Positions 29,827 to 39,156 are shown, numbered from the stretch's first letter. The stretch: DNA of 64,000 nucleotides from Xanthomonas sp. DAR 34887 (GCF_041245805.1 NZ_CP162490.1:4441001-4505000), one strand, 5' to 3'. Notes: generated from the letters alone by a model not told the origin. A program made the numbers and translations.

Positions 29827-29937
29827 CGCGCGGGGCCGGCAGCGAAGGGGGCGCAAAGCCTAGCAGGCCAGGCCTGCAGGCGTTATTCCATTCGATTCTA
29901 AGGCTTGCGCCCGGAACGGCGCCGGCAGCCAAGGCGA

Positions 29938-30834
29938 CTAAGGATGCGCCAGCGGCGGCGGCCGCACGGTGGCGCGGACCCGCTCGCGGTGCAGCAGGTA
30001 CAGGCCGCTGGCGACGATGATCGCCGCGCCCAGCCAGGTCCAGGCGTCGGGCAGCTTGCGCCACAGCAGCCAGTCCCACGGGATCACCCAGATCAGGCCG
30101 CTGTATTCCAGCGGCGCGATCAGCGAGGCGTCGCCGCGGCGAAACGCCTGGGTCAAGGCCACCTGCCCCAGCGCGCCGGCCAGGCCGAGCGTGGCGATCC
30201 AGCCGGCATCGGCCAGGCGCAGCGGGATCCAGGCCGGCCACGCCAGCGCGCCGGCGCCGAGCGCCATGATCAGCAGGAACCAGACCACCAGCGACTGCGG
30301 CGTCTCGGTGCGCGCCAACAGGCTGACCAGCACCGCCGCCAGCGCATAGGCGGTGGCCGCCAGCAGCACCATCAACCCCGGCAGCGACACGAAGCCGCCC
30401 ACGCCCGGGCGCAGCACCACCAGCACCCCGACCAGGCCGATGCCGATCGCGGTCCAGCGCCGCGGGCCGACGCGTTCGCCCAGCAGCGGCACCGACAACG
30501 CCGTCACCAGCAGCGGCGCGACGAAGTAGATCGTGTAGGCGGTGGACAGCGGCAAGCTGCGCAGCGCCCAGGCGAAGCAGCCGATCATCGCGATGCCGAG
30601 CACGCCGCGCAGCAGGTGCAGGCCCCAGCGCACCGGCAGGATCGAACGCGGGCCGGCGGTGGCCAGCACCCACAGCAGCACGAACGGCAGCGAGGCGCCA
30701 CCGCGCAGCGTGGCCACCTGCAGCGCCGGATAGTGCGCGCTCAACAGCTTCATCGCCGCATCCATCAGCGCGAAGCAGGCGACCGCCGCGATCATCCAGG
30801 CGGCGGCCGCGGCGTTGGAACGGGAGGTGGACAT
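29938..30834 (-). CDS. EamA/DMT-family transporter
   Basis: 298 residues, ten hydrophobic helices in two EamA halves (about 8-140 and 150-285); each half ends in the typical Glu/Pro pattern, for example SVPLLGERVGPRRWTAIGIG and LWRKLPDAWTWLGAAIIVASG. Likely exports amino acids, nucleosides or other metabolites through the inner membrane. The ATG at 30834 has GGAGG six bases upstream. 111 bases separate it from metN on the same strand; it is divergent from yajQ. Confidence 0.85.
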   Translation of the reverse strand: MSTSRSNAAAAAWMIAAVACFALMDAAMKLLSAHYPALQVATLRGGASLPFVLLWVLATAGPRSILPVRWGLHLLRGVLGIAMIGCFAWALRSLPLSTAYTIYFVAPLLVTALSVPLLGERVGPRRWTAIGIGLVGVLVVLRPGVGGFVSLPGLMVLLAATAYALAAVLVSLLARTETPQSLVVWFLLIMALGAGALAWPAWIPLRLADAGWIATLGLAGALGQVALTQAFRRGDASLIAPLEYSGLIWVIPWDWLLWRKLPDAWTWLGAAIIVASGLYLLHRERVRATVRPPPLAHP

Positions 30835-30922
30835 GCGCGGATTATCGCCGCGATCGGCAGCGCCGCCCAGCGGCGCCACGGCCAGATCGGTAGGATATGG
30901 CGTCTTTGCCCGGGAAACCGCC

Positions 30923-31405
30923 ATGCCTTCCTTCGACGTCGTCTCCGAAATCGACAAGCACGAACTGACCAACGCCATCGACCAGGCGAACCGCGAGCTG
31001 TCGACGCGCTTCGATTTCAAGGGCGTGGAGGCCAGCTTCCAACTCGACGACCAGGTCATCAACCAGGCCGCGCCGAGCGACTTCCAGGTCAAGCAGATGA
31101 CCGACATCCTGCGCGCGCGGCTGATCGCGCGCGGCATCGACGTGCGCTGCCTGGAGTTCGGCGACGTGGAGACCAACCTGGCCGGCGCGCGGCAGAAGGT
31201 CACGGTCAAGCAGGGCATCGAGCAGAAGCTGGCCAAGAAGATCGTGGCGACGATCAAGGACGCCAAGCTCAAGGTGGAAGCGCAGATCAACGGCGACAAG
31301 CTGCGCATCAGCGGCAAGAAGCGCGACGACCTGCAGGACGTGATGGCGCTGCTGAAGAAGAGCGATTTCGAGCTGCCGCTGCAGTTCGAGAATTTCCGCG
31401 ACTGA
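30923..31405 (+). CDS. yajQ: YajQ family cyclic di-GMP-binding protein
   Basis: 160 residues, the standard length. Conserved N-terminus MPSFDVVSEIDKHELTNAID, RFDFKGVE, VKQGIEQKLAKKIV and RISGKKRDDLQDVMALLKK. In Xanthomonas campestris the orthologue binds cyclic di-GMP and works with a LysR regulator to control virulence genes; in other bacteria nucleic-acid binding has been reported. Single gene, divergent from the EamA transporter with an 88-base gap. Confidence 0.95.
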   Translation: MPSFDVVSEIDKHELTNAIDQANRELSTRFDFKGVEASFQLDDQVINQAAPSDFQVKQMTDILRARLIARGIDVRCLEFGDVETNLAGARQKVTVKQGIEQKLAKKIVATIKDAKLKVEAQINGDKLRISGKKRDDLQDVMALLKKSDFELPLQFENFRD

Positions 31406-31475
31406 GCCGCGCGCGGCGACACACGCCGCAGCCGCTTCGCCCCATCGCCGCCCGCCCTCGCCCGCCGGAATCGCC

Positions 31476-32024
31476 TTGAACGACCTCGCCCCCGCCGCCG
31501 ACCCGATCGCGCTGACCCGCCAATGGCTGGAACGCGCGGTGATCGGCCTGAACCTGTGCCCGTTCGCCAAAGCCGTGCACGTCAAGCAGCAGATCCGCTA
31601 CGTGCTCAGCGACGCGACCACACCCGAAGCCTTGCTCGAGGAATTGAGCGAGGAACTGCTGTTGCTGCGCGACACGCCGGCCGAGCAGATCGACACCACC
31701 CTGATCGTGCATCCACAGGTGCTGGGCGACTTCCTGGACTACAACGATTTCCTGGACAACGCCGACGCGGCAGTCGAAGCGCTCGACCTGCACGGCATCC
31801 TGCAGGTAGCCAGCTTCCATCCGCACTACCAGTTCGCCGGCACCGCGCCGGACGACATCGGCAACTACACCAACCGCGCGCCCTTCCCCACCTTGCACCT
31901 GCTGCGCGAGGACAGCGTGGAACGCGCCGTGACCGCGTTCCCGGACGCGGACGTGATCGTGGAGCGCAATCTGCAGACGTTGGAGACGCTGGGGTTGGAC
32001 GGGTGGAAAAAGCTGTTCGCGTGA
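31476..32024 (+). CDS. DUF1415 family protein
   Basis: 182 residues from a TTG at 31476; no ATG or GTG precedes the conserved region. It shows RQWLERAVIGLNLCPFAKAV near the start and ASFHPHYQFAG with NRAPFPTLHLLRE later, which are hallmarks of DUF1415, a cytoplasmic family of unknown function. The Cys in NLCPFA and the paired His residues could be catalytic or metal ligands. It follows yajQ by 70 bases in the same direction. Confidence 0.88.
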   Translation: MNDLAPAADPIALTRQWLERAVIGLNLCPFAKAVHVKQQIRYVLSDATTPEALLEELSEELLLLRDTPAEQIDTTLIVHPQVLGDFLDYNDFLDNADAAVEALDLHGILQVASFHPHYQFAGTAPDDIGNYTNRAPFPTLHLLREDSVERAVTAFPDADVIVERNLQTLETLGLDGWKKLFA

Positions 32025-32052
32025 CGCGCAGAGAGCACCCGGCTCCTGTCTC

Positions 32053-32123
32053 CCTGTAGCAGCGGCTTCAGCCGCGACAGGAGCTTGCCGAAGGTGCATG
32101 TCGCCGCTGAAGCCGCTCCTACA
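32053..32123 (+). repeat. GTAG-type REP inverted pair
   Basis: CTGTAGCAGCGGCTTCAGCC and TCGCCGCTGAAGCCGCTCCT, each with one substitution from consensus, in the gap between convergent DUF1415 and rsuA. Confidence 0.85.
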
Positions 32124-32188
32124 ACGCTGCCGCGCACTGCAAATCTCCGGGTCGACGCTGTACCAGACAGAAGCACACCGGCTTTACC

Positions 32189-32212
32189 GAATCCCCAATC
32201 CCCAATCCCGGC
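32189..32212. repeat. single arm of the AATCCCCAATCCC repeat
   Basis: CGAATCCCCAATCCCCAATC just beyond the rsuA stop. One arm of the family seen as pairs in the atp operon; no clear partner arm nearby. Confidence 0.7.
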
Positions 32213-32215
32213 TCC

Positions 32216-32917
32216 TCACCCAAACACCCGCCCCAGATCGGCCGCGTCCAGCGCGCGCCACTGCCCGGCCGGCAGCGTCTGGTCCAGCGCGAAACCGCCG
32301 ATGCGGCTGCGGTGCAGCGCGAGCACGTGGTTGCCGACCGCGGCGAACATGCGCCGCGCCTGGTGGTAGCGGCCTTCGTACAGGGTGATGCGCGCCTGGC
32401 GCGGGCCCAGTACTTCCAACTGCACCGGCAGCAGCGGCGTGGTCTCGCCGTCCAGCAGCAGCGTGCCGCTGGCGAACTGCGCCGCTTCGTCGCCGCGCAG
32501 GTCCTCGGCCAGGGTCGCTTCGTAGACCTTGGCCAGCTGCGATTTCGGCGAGACGATGCGATGCAGCAGCGCGCCGTCGTCGGTCATCAGCAGCAGGCCG
32601 CTGGTGTCGCGATCCAGCCGCCCGACCGTGGACAGCAACGGCGAGCGCAAACGGAAGCGCGGCGGCAACAGGTCGTAGACGATGCGGCCCGGATCCTTGG
32701 TCGAACAGGTGTAGCCGACCGGCTTGTGCAACGCCAGGATCAGCCCCGGCGGCGGGTCCAGCGCCTCGCCATCGACCCGGATCGCGGCATGCTCGACCTG
32801 GTCGTCGGCGTACAGCACCTCGCCGTCGGGGTCGGTGATGCGGCCTTCGCGAAACATCAGGCTGACCTGCTTGCGGCTGCCGTAGCCCAGGTTGGCCAGG
32901 TGCTTGACCAGCTTCAT
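32216..32917 (-). CDS. rsuA: 16S rRNA pseudouridine(516) synthase, RsuA family
   Basis: 233 residues. N-terminal S4 RNA-binding domain (KHLANLGYGSRKQVSLMFRE), catalytic motif GRLDRDTSGLLLMT with Asp102, and the C-terminal motif EGRYHQARRMFAAVGNHV. It converts U516 of 16S rRNA to pseudouridine during small-subunit assembly. The ATG overlaps the stop of the upstream methyltransferase by four bases, linking two rRNA-modification genes in one operon. Confidence 0.93.
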   Translation of the reverse strand: MKLVKHLANLGYGSRKQVSLMFREGRITDPDGEVLYADDQVEHAAIRVDGEALDPPPGLILALHKPVGYTCSTKDPGRIVYDLLPPRFRLRSPLLSTVGRLDRDTSGLLLMTDDGALLHRIVSPKSQLAKVYEATLAEDLRGDEAAQFASGTLLLDGETTPLLPVQLEVLGPRQARITLYEGRYHQARRMFAAVGNHVLALHRSRIGGFALDQTLPAGQWRALDAADLGRVFG

Positions 32918-33987
32918 CGGCGCACCGTGGCGCGGGCGCGCACCGCCTGGATCAGCTTGAACCCGTCGCGGGTGGCGGTCACGCTGGTCTCGCCGAAGCT
33001 GGCGTCGAGCACCGCCTCGTAGGGCAGGTGCCGGTTGGCGACCAAGTACAACCTTCCGCCGGGCTTGAGCGCCTGCGCGGCCACGGCGATGAAGCGGCGG
33101 CCGATGTCCGGGCGCTCCATCCGCCCCGGCGCGTGGAACGGCGGATTGGTGACGATGAAGTCGTATTGCGCCGGCAGCCCGGCGGTCACGTCGTGCCAGT
33201 GGAAGCCGGTCTCCACCGAGGCCGGCGCCTGCACCAGGTTCGCCCGCGCCAGCGCCAGCGCGCGCGCATCGGCTTCGAACAGATCCAGTGCGGCGATCTT
33301 CGGGCAACGTGCGAGCAATTCCGCCGACAGGTAACCATAACCGGCGCCAAGGTCGGCACCGCGGCCAGCCAGATCGGGCGGCAGGTGCTCGGCCAGCAGC
33401 GCCGAGGCCGGATCGATGCGGTCCCAGGCGAACACGCCAGGCCGGCTGCGGAAACGCCCGTCCAGGATCGGCCGCGCGGCGTCGAGCCTGGCCCAGCGCT
33501 CTTGCAGCGCGGCGTCGTGGCCGCCGTGCAGCGGCGCGGTCCAGTACACGCGGCAGTGGTGCTTGGTCAGCTTGCCGCCAAGGCCGGCCAGCTGCTGCAG
33601 GTCGTCCTCGCCGGAGCGGGCGCCTTCGTTGTTGGACTGGCAGGCGATCACGACGCCGCCCGGCGCAGCCAGCGCCACGGCACGCGCCAGCAGCGCCCGC
33701 GCCTCGTCGCGCTGGCGCGGCGGCAGCACCAGCACCAGCGCGTAGCCGCCGGCGTCGTCGTGCTCGTCGGCATCCTCGGCGCGAACCTGCCAGCCGCCCT
33801 GCTCCAGGGCGGCGGCGAACGGGCGATAGCCCTGCTCGCAGACCAGTTGCGCCGGCTGCGCGTGCTGGCGCAACGCCCAGCCGTCGCGCGCGCGCAGGAA
33901 CAGCACCTTGCCCGCCGGCCAGCGCAGCGCGCCCTGGGCGAAGGGCAGGAACAGGGTGTCGAGGGGAGCGTCTTGCAGAGCCGGCAT
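32914..33987 (-). CDS. class I methyltransferase, RsmC/RlmG type
   Basis: 357 residues from the ATG at 33987 (34017 is an alternative). A divergent N-terminal half (about 1-185) lies before a Rossmann methyltransferase with ADLGAGYGYLSAELL as the SAM-binding loop and VTNPPFHAPG as the NPPF motif of N2-guanine methylases. This two-domain plan fits RsmC, which makes m2G1207 in 16S rRNA, or RlmG. Overlap with rsuA supports an rRNA target. The exact base cannot be read from the sequence. Confidence 0.85.
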   Translation of the reverse strand: MPALQDAPLDTLFLPFAQGALRWPAGKVLFLRARDGWALRQHAQPAQLVCEQGYRPFAAALEQGGWQVRAEDADEHDDAGGYALVLVLPPRQRDEARALLARAVALAAPGGVVIACQSNNEGARSGEDDLQQLAGLGGKLTKHHCRVYWTAPLHGGHDAALQERWARLDAARPILDGRFRSRPGVFAWDRIDPASALLAEHLPPDLAGRGADLGAGYGYLSAELLARCPKIAALDLFEADARALALARANLVQAPASVETGFHWHDVTAGLPAQYDFIVTNPPFHAPGRMERPDIGRRFIAVAAQALKPGGRLYLVANRHLPYEAVLDASFGETSVTATRDGFKLIQAVRARATVRR

Positions 33988-34130
33988 CGGGATCGGAATC
34001 GGTCGGGGAACGCGCATTCTACCGGCAGTCCGGCGCCGGCCCGGTTTTGCGCCAAGTGAACGCATCATTGATGCAATAGCAACATCGCCGCGCCTAGGCT
34101 GCAGGTCAACCCGGACGGATGGAGTGGCAT

Positions 34131-34394
34131 ATGCGCGCAGTGTTCATCGGTGGCGTCGTCGACAACAGCGAAGTGGATCTGGAAGGCAGCCAACCGCCAC
34201 TGCACTACCCGGAAAACACCGGCACCGGACGCCCGCGCTACCGCCTGCACCAGCGCGGCGAGCGCGACGATGGCAGCGTGGTGTATGCCGTCTATGCAGC
34301 ACCGGAACTCGGCGATACCGAGGTGGAACGCGTGTTCAACGAGCGCGGCTATGCGCGCCGCTTCGGCGTGGAGCCGGCGCCGGTGGAGCATTGA
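34131..34394 (+). CDS. small conserved hypothetical protein
   Basis: 87 residues. GGAG lies seven bases before this ATG, so it is preferred over the ATG twelve bases upstream. It begins MRAVFIGGVVDNSEVDLEGS and contains PRYRLHQRGERDDG and ELGDTEVERVFNERGY; acidic and basic residues alternate and there is no membrane segment or signal. I do not recognise the function. Divergent from the methyltransferase gene. Confidence 0.7.
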   Translation: MRAVFIGGVVDNSEVDLEGSQPPLHYPENTGTGRPRYRLHQRGERDDGSVVYAVYAAPELGDTEVERVFNERGYARRFGVEPAPVEH

Positions 34395-34470
34395 GCGGAG
34401 GCACGGAGCTTCGGATCGGTTACCGCGGCGCTCCATCTGAGTTTGCACTTTCGATCCAGCTAAAAAATAC

Positions 34471-34706
34471 CCAAGGAGCGGCGTCAGGGCTCCTTTGATA
34501 TCTGCGTCCAGAAGTTGCATGCTGCGCGTGGCGGCGGCAGCGATGGTGTTTCGTTTTCCTGTCGCGGCTGAAGCCGCTCCTACACAATATGCGCCATGCG
34601 CTGTAGGAGCGGCTTCAGCCGCGACATGGGAACGAAGCGGCCATGGTGCTAATGCATCCATGGGAAACGCGGCCGCCACGCCACCGAGTCCTCTCGCCAA
34701 TGCGCC
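34471..34706 (-). repeat. composite REP-containing element, copy C (inverted)
   Basis: Read on the minus strand, GGCGCATTGGCGA with GGACTCGGTGGCGTGGC leads to a REP pair (34559-34627) and then CGCCACGCGCAGCATGCAAC, matching copies A and B. It occupies the first half of the 502-base gap between the small protein and the sorbosone-dehydrogenase-like gene. I see no gene in that gap. Confidence 0.78.
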
Positions 34707-34796
34707 TTATCCACTTCAGTCCATATTGAACGCCTCGGTGCTGGAACCCGCGGACCCGGCGCATCGGCCACTCGCTAGTGCATCGACACGCCTTGT

Positions 34797-34870
34797 AGGT
34801 GGCTAGAAATGCTCTTTAGTCGCGACGGGCGTTGTCGATAGAGCCGTCGCGACCGAAGTCGCTCCCACAT
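34797..34870 (+). repeat. degenerate REP pair
   Basis: A decayed left arm (GTAGGTGGCTAGAAATGCTC with TTTAGTCGCGAC) and a better right arm (GTCGCGACCGAAGTCGCTCC). The right arm belongs to the GACTTCAGTCGCGAC subtype seen also at 40548 and 50850. Confidence 0.65.
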
Positions 34871-34896
34871 GAACCTTCCGATCAGGCGGCGCTCGA

Positions 34897-36228
34897 TTAC
34901 GGCCCGGCCTTGGGCGTCACCCGCCAGATGACATTGCCGACATCGTCGGCCACCAGCAACGCACCGGGCTTGTCCACCGCCACGCCGACCGGGCGGCCCT
35001 GCGCCTTGCCGTCGGAATCGAGGAAGCCGGTCAGCACGTCCTGCGCCTTGCCGCTGGGCTTGCCGTTGGCGAAGGGCACATAGATCACCTTGTAGCCGGA
35101 CGGCGGATCGCGGTTCCAGGAGCCGTGCTGGCCGATGAAGGCGCCACCGCGATAGGTCTGCGGCAGCAGCGCGCCTTCGTAGAAGGTCAGGCCCAGCGAG
35201 GCGGTGTGCGCGCCCAGCGCGTAGTCGGGCTTGATCGCGCTGGCCACCATCTCCGCGTTCTGCGGCTGCACGCGTTCGTCCACGTGCTGGCCGTAGTAGC
35301 TGTACGGCCAGCCGTAGAAGCCGCCTTCGCGCACCGACGTCAGGTAATCGGGCACCAGATCGCTGCCGATCTCGTCGCGCTCGTTGACCACCACCCACAG
35401 CGTGTCGCCGCCGGGTTGCCAGGCCAGGCCCACCGGGTTGCGCAGGCCGCTGGCGAACACCCGGGTGGCGCCGCTGTGCGCGTCCACTTCCAGGATCGCG
35501 GCGCGATTGAGCTCGGCGTCCATGCCGTTTTCGGCGACATTGCTGTTGGAGCCCACGCCGACATACAGCTTGTTGCCGTCGCGGCTGGCCAACAGGCTCT
35601 TGGTCCAGTGATGGTTGATGCCGCCGGGCAGGTTGGCGACGAAGCTCGGCGCAGCGTTGATCTGGGTATCGCCGTCCTTGTACGGAAAGCTGACCAGCGC
35701 GTCGGCATTGGCGACGTAAAGGCGGTCGCCGACCAGAGCCATGCCGAACGGTGAATACAGACCCTTGAGGAACTGCGTGCGCACTTCGGCGACGCCGTCG
35801 CCATCGGCATCACGCAGCAGGGTGATGCGGTTGGCGCTGGGCACGGTGGCACCGGCCTTGGCCATCATCGCGCCCTGGATCTTGTCGCGCAGGCCGCTGC
35901 TTTCCTTTTCCGGCGCCGGCGGCTCAGCGGTCTCGGCGACCAGCACGTCACCGTTGGGCAGCACGTACAGCCAGCGCGGATGGTCGAGGTCGCGGGCGAA
36001 GGCCTGCACCGCCAGACCGGCGGCCGGCACCGGCGCGGCGCCGTCGGCCCAGCGCTTGACCTCGGCGACCTTGACCGTGGGGATCATGCGCTTGACCGGA
36101 TCGGGCAGCACCGGATCGGGTCCCGTTCCCTCCTCGATGGAATGCTTGGCGGTATCGCCACAAGCGCTCAACGCGGCAGCGGACAGGAGACACAATGCCC
36201 AACGGGCCGGGGACGAGGGTAGGCGCAT
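34897..36228 (-). CDS. sorbosone/glucose dehydrogenase-like lipoprotein
   Basis: 443 residues. Lipoprotein signal with lipobox LSAC at about residues 20-23, then a six-bladed beta-propeller of the PQQ-dependent glucose/sorbosone dehydrogenase type: DHPRWLYVLPNGDVLVAETA, SPFGMALVGDRLYVANAD, GLRNPVGLAWQPGGDTLWVV, GGAFIGQHGSWNR and GRPVGVAVDKPGALLVADD. Members oxidise sugars in the periplasm with PQQ, but many relatives have no proven activity. It follows the DUF3247 gene on the same strand with a 107-base gap. Confidence 0.85.
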   Translation of the reverse strand: MRLPSSPARWALCLLSAAALSACGDTAKHSIEEGTGPDPVLPDPVKRMIPTVKVAEVKRWADGAAPVPAAGLAVQAFARDLDHPRWLYVLPNGDVLVAETAEPPAPEKESSGLRDKIQGAMMAKAGATVPSANRITLLRDADGDGVAEVRTQFLKGLYSPFGMALVGDRLYVANADALVSFPYKDGDTQINAAPSFVANLPGGINHHWTKSLLASRDGNKLYVGVGSNSNVAENGMDAELNRAAILEVDAHSGATRVFASGLRNPVGLAWQPGGDTLWVVVNERDEIGSDLVPDYLTSVREGGFYGWPYSYYGQHVDERVQPQNAEMVASAIKPDYALGAHTASLGLTFYEGALLPQTYRGGAFIGQHGSWNRDPPSGYKVIYVPFANGKPSGKAQDVLTGFLDSDGKAQGRPVGVAVDKPGALLVADDVGNVIWRVTPKAGP

Positions 36229-36335
36229 CGCGGCTCAACTCTCCAGGGTGGCGACAGGACCACCGATGATGCACAGCACGCGCTCGGTAAAAGTGAAATA
36301 GATGTCAAACGGTGCACCCTGTGCGCGTTCCACGC

Positions 36336-36626
36336 TCAGGAGGTCGGCGTCAACGGCTCGACCGCGCGGATCCGGTCCAGCCACACGTAGTGCTGCTGCT
36401 CGGGATGCAGCAGATCGTCCAGCCGCACCACGCCATTGATGCCTTCGCGCTCCTCGCGATCGCGGAAGGTCTGCAGGGTCGGGCGGATCGAGACCGTGCC
36501 GCTGACCTGGCTGCCGTCGTCCAGGCGCAACAGCACCTGCGCCTGGTCGGGCAACTTCGGCAGCCATGCCTGCAATGCGGCGATCGCTTCGGGGTCGGTA
36601 TGCACCGCGTCGGCGTACTTGGTCAT
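36336..36626 (-). CDS. DUF3247 Sm-like protein
   Basis: 96 residues. TDPEAIAALQAWLPKLPDQ is followed by an Sm-like small beta-barrel (QVLLRLDDGSQVSGTVSIRP, VVRLDDLLHPEQQHYVWLDR). I believe this is the family whose X. campestris member showed a variant Sm fold in a crystal structure; that link is from memory. Sm-like barrels often bind RNA, but no function is established. Lies between the hybrid kinase and the dehydrogenase-like gene. Confidence 0.75.
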   Translation of the reverse strand: MTKYADAVHTDPEAIAALQAWLPKLPDQAQVLLRLDDGSQVSGTVSIRPTLQTFRDREEREGINGVVRLDDLLHPEQQHYVWLDRIRAVEPLTPTS

Positions 36627-36694
36627 GCGCGTCTCCAGCGAGGGAAAACCGGCACGCTAGCGGCCATCGCGTGAATGCGCGGGGAAAACCGCGG

Positions 36695-38701
36695 CTATTC
36701 CTGCCGCGCGAAACGGACCGCGGACACCAGCTGCGCCACGCTGTACGGCTTGGCCAGATGCTCCTGGAAACCGGATTGCAAGGCACGCTGGCGATCATCG
36801 GCGCGCGCCAGCGCGGTCACCGCCACCGCCGGCAACTCGGCCGCCTGCAGGCCCATGTTCTCGCGAATCGTGCGGATCAGGCCGTAGCCATCCATGCCGG
36901 GCATGCCGATATCGGTGACCATCACGTCGATGCGGGTGTGGCCGCCATCGTCGAGCACCGCCAACGCCTCGCTGGCGGAACCGGCCGCGACCACCTCGGC
37001 GCCCTGCTCCTCGAGCAGCCGCCGCAGGTATTCGAGCATGTCAGGCTGGTCTTCCACCGCCAGCAGGCGCATGCCCTTCAGTGCATACGCTTCCACCACC
37101 TGCTCGGCCATCGCGAACGCGCGCACCTCGCGCAACGGCCGCTTGCCCGGCGTGGCGCGGTGCAGCGGCAGGCGCACGGTGAACACCGACCCGCAGCCGC
37201 GGCCCTCGCTGGCCGCGCTGACCTGGCCGCCATGCATTTCCACCAGCTGCTGCACGATCGCCAGGCCCAGGCCGAGGCCGCCGTGCAGGCGCGTGGTGGT
37301 GCCGTCGGCCTGGCGGAAACGGCCGAACAGGTGCGGCAGGAAGTCCGGCGGAATGCCGTCGCCGGAATCGCGCACCGCCACCGTCACGTGCTCGCCGTCG
37401 GCATCGAGGTCGATCGCCAGTTCGATACGCCCGTGCGCCGGGGTGAACTTGATCGCATTCGACAACAGGTTCCAGAACACCTGCTGCAGGCGCGTGGCAT
37501 CGCCCAGCACCAGGCACGGCTGCGCCGGCTCGCGCAGGCTGAGCGCCTGGTCCTTGCCTTCGGCCACCGGCTCCTGCGCACGCAGCGCCTCGCGCACCTG
37601 TTCGGCCAGGTCCAGCGTCTCGATTTCCAGCTGCACCTTGCCCAGCAGCATGCTGCTCAGGTCGAGCATGTCCGAGATCAGCCGCTGCTGCGCACGCGCG
37701 CTGCTGGCGATCACCGACAGGCCCTTGCTGCTTGGATCGCCCGGCGGCAAGCGCTGCAGCAGCAGGTCGCTCCAGCCCAGGATGGTGGTCAACGGAGTGC
37801 GCAGCTCGTGCGACAGCGTGGCCAGGAACTCGTCCTTCAGCCGCGCCATGCTCTCGGCGGCATTGCGCGCGCTGCGCTCCGATTCCAGCAACTGCTCGCG
37901 GGCCAGTTCGATGTCGCGGCGCTCGGTGACGTCCGGACTGCTGCCGGCCAGGCCGATGAACGTGCCCTCGGCCGAATAGCGCGGCACCGCGGTCATCTCC
38001 ACCCAGCGCCATTCGCCGTCGTGGCGGCGCGCGCGCACCAGCGCGCGCAGGTTGCGTTGTTCTTCCAGCGCGTTGCGCAGTTCGAAGGCGAACACGCCCG
38101 CGTCCTGCGGATGCAGCACATCGCCCCAGCCCGGGCGCGCCTCGTCGGCCTGCAGGTCGATGCCGAAGAATTCGGCGTAGGCGGTATTGGTGAAACGCAG
38201 CTGGCCGCTGGCGTCCAGGACCCAGACCGGCATCGGCAGGCCCTCGGCGAGCGCGCTGAAGCGCGCCTCGCTCTCGGCCAGGTCGCGCTCCACGCGCTTG
38301 CGCTCGGTGATATCGAGGAACTGCACCGCGACCAGGTGCCGCTCCGGCGTGCCGACCCGGAATGCGTCCACCGCCCACCAGCGGCCCAGCGCGGACGCGT
38401 AGTTCTCGAACTTGGCCGAGCGCCCGCTCAGCGCGATGTCGCCATACACGCGGAACCAGTGTTCCTCGTGGGTCGGCGACAGGTCACGCATGCGCCGGCC
38501 GATCACGTCGCGCATGCCGGTCTCGCGCTCGAACGCCGGATTCACCTCCAAGAAGACGTAATCGACCGGGCGTTGGGCCTCGTCGAACAGCACCTGCACC
38601 ACGCAGAAGCCCGAGTCGATCTTGTCGAAGATCTCGCGGTAGTGCAGGTCCGACGCCTGCGTGCGCGACGTGGAGGAAGATTCGATGCTGCTGACATGCA
38701 T
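36695..38701 (-). CDS. soluble hybrid sensor histidine kinase (PAS-PAS-HK-REC)
   Basis: 668 residues without membrane helices. PAS 1 (about 20-135), PAS 2 (about 143-262), dimerisation box LATLSHELRTPLTTILGW with His298, ATPase domain with NLLSNAIKF, DSGDGI and GGLGLGLAI, and a C-terminal receiver (544-668) with phospho-acceptor Asp597 in VTDIGMPGMDG and Lys in LAKPY. Senses a cytoplasmic signal and relays phosphate to its own receiver, then presumably to an Hpt protein. No Hpt or partner regulator lies next to it, so it is an orphan. Confidence 0.93.
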   Translation of the reverse strand: MHVSSIESSSTSRTQASDLHYREIFDKIDSGFCVVQVLFDEAQRPVDYVFLEVNPAFERETGMRDVIGRRMRDLSPTHEEHWFRVYGDIALSGRSAKFENYASALGRWWAVDAFRVGTPERHLVAVQFLDITERKRVERDLAESEARFSALAEGLPMPVWVLDASGQLRFTNTAYAEFFGIDLQADEARPGWGDVLHPQDAGVFAFELRNALEEQRNLRALVRARRHDGEWRWVEMTAVPRYSAEGTFIGLAGSSPDVTERRDIELAREQLLESERSARNAAESMARLKDEFLATLSHELRTPLTTILGWSDLLLQRLPPGDPSSKGLSVIASSARAQQRLISDMLDLSSMLLGKVQLEIETLDLAEQVREALRAQEPVAEGKDQALSLREPAQPCLVLGDATRLQQVFWNLLSNAIKFTPAHGRIELAIDLDADGEHVTVAVRDSGDGIPPDFLPHLFGRFRQADGTTTRLHGGLGLGLAIVQQLVEMHGGQVSAASEGRGCGSVFTVRLPLHRATPGKRPLREVRAFAMAEQVVEAYALKGMRLLAVEDQPDMLEYLRRLLEEQGAEVVAAGSASEALAVLDDGGHTRIDVMVTDIGMPGMDGYGLIRTIRENMGLQAAELPAVAVTALARADDRQRALQSGFQEHLAKPYSVAQLVSAVRFARQE

Positions 38702-38890
38702 GAGGGAATGTGCTCTGGAAACGGCCGGCGGTAGCAGAGGCGGCGACGCACCCCGCGCCTGCGGCCCGATGACGATGGCTCAGGACCGGAAAAGGCTCAG
38801 ACCGGAACGGCGCGACTGACCCTGCATCTTGTTAAGCCGCTCCGCCGCCGTCAAGCCGGCCAGGCTGGCCGGCCAAGCAGGGAGACAGGA

Positions 38891-39139
38891 TCACCAGAGA
38901 AAAGCGACGACGAGCACGATCCCCAACGACGACAGCGCGATACCGGCGATGACGCCCCATTGGGTCAGACGCGCGCTGCGCAGCGCCTGCTCGTCCAGCC
39001 AGCGTTCGGCCTCCTGCCGCCACGACGGCGGAGGCGACTGGTCCAGCATCTGCTGCACGCGCGCCACCCCCAGTTCGCGGCATTGCTGCCGGCACTGTTC
39101 GGGCGCGGTGACGTCGTCGGGCGAGATGGCGTAGGACAT
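38891..39139 (-). CDS. small tail-anchored membrane protein
   Basis: 82 residues. AGGAGA nine bases before the ATG at 39139. Soluble N-terminal part with CRQQCRELGVARVQQMLDQS and a single C-terminal membrane helix (about 58-82, GVIAGIALSSLGIVLVVAFL), so the N-terminus probably faces the cytoplasm. The two cysteines in CRQQC may bind metal or form a disulfide. Unknown family. Co-directional with the gene before it, 17 bases apart. Confidence 0.7.
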   Translation of the reverse strand: MSYAISPDDVTAPEQCRQQCRELGVARVQQMLDQSPPPSWRQEAERWLDEQALRSARLTQWGVIAGIALSSLGIVLVVAFLW

Positions 39140-39156
39140 GCGCGGTCTCCTGTTCT

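Noticed and set aside
29827..29937. SAM riboswitch or MetJ operator upstream of metN
   Set aside because: The 111 bases contain no S-box or SAM-II core and no AGACGTCT-type boxes.
28127..30673. Minus-strand open frame of 848 codons through metI, metN and the EamA gene
   Set aside because: Only the C-terminal 231 residues (metI) show protein features; the remainder is an alternative frame of metN and the transporter.
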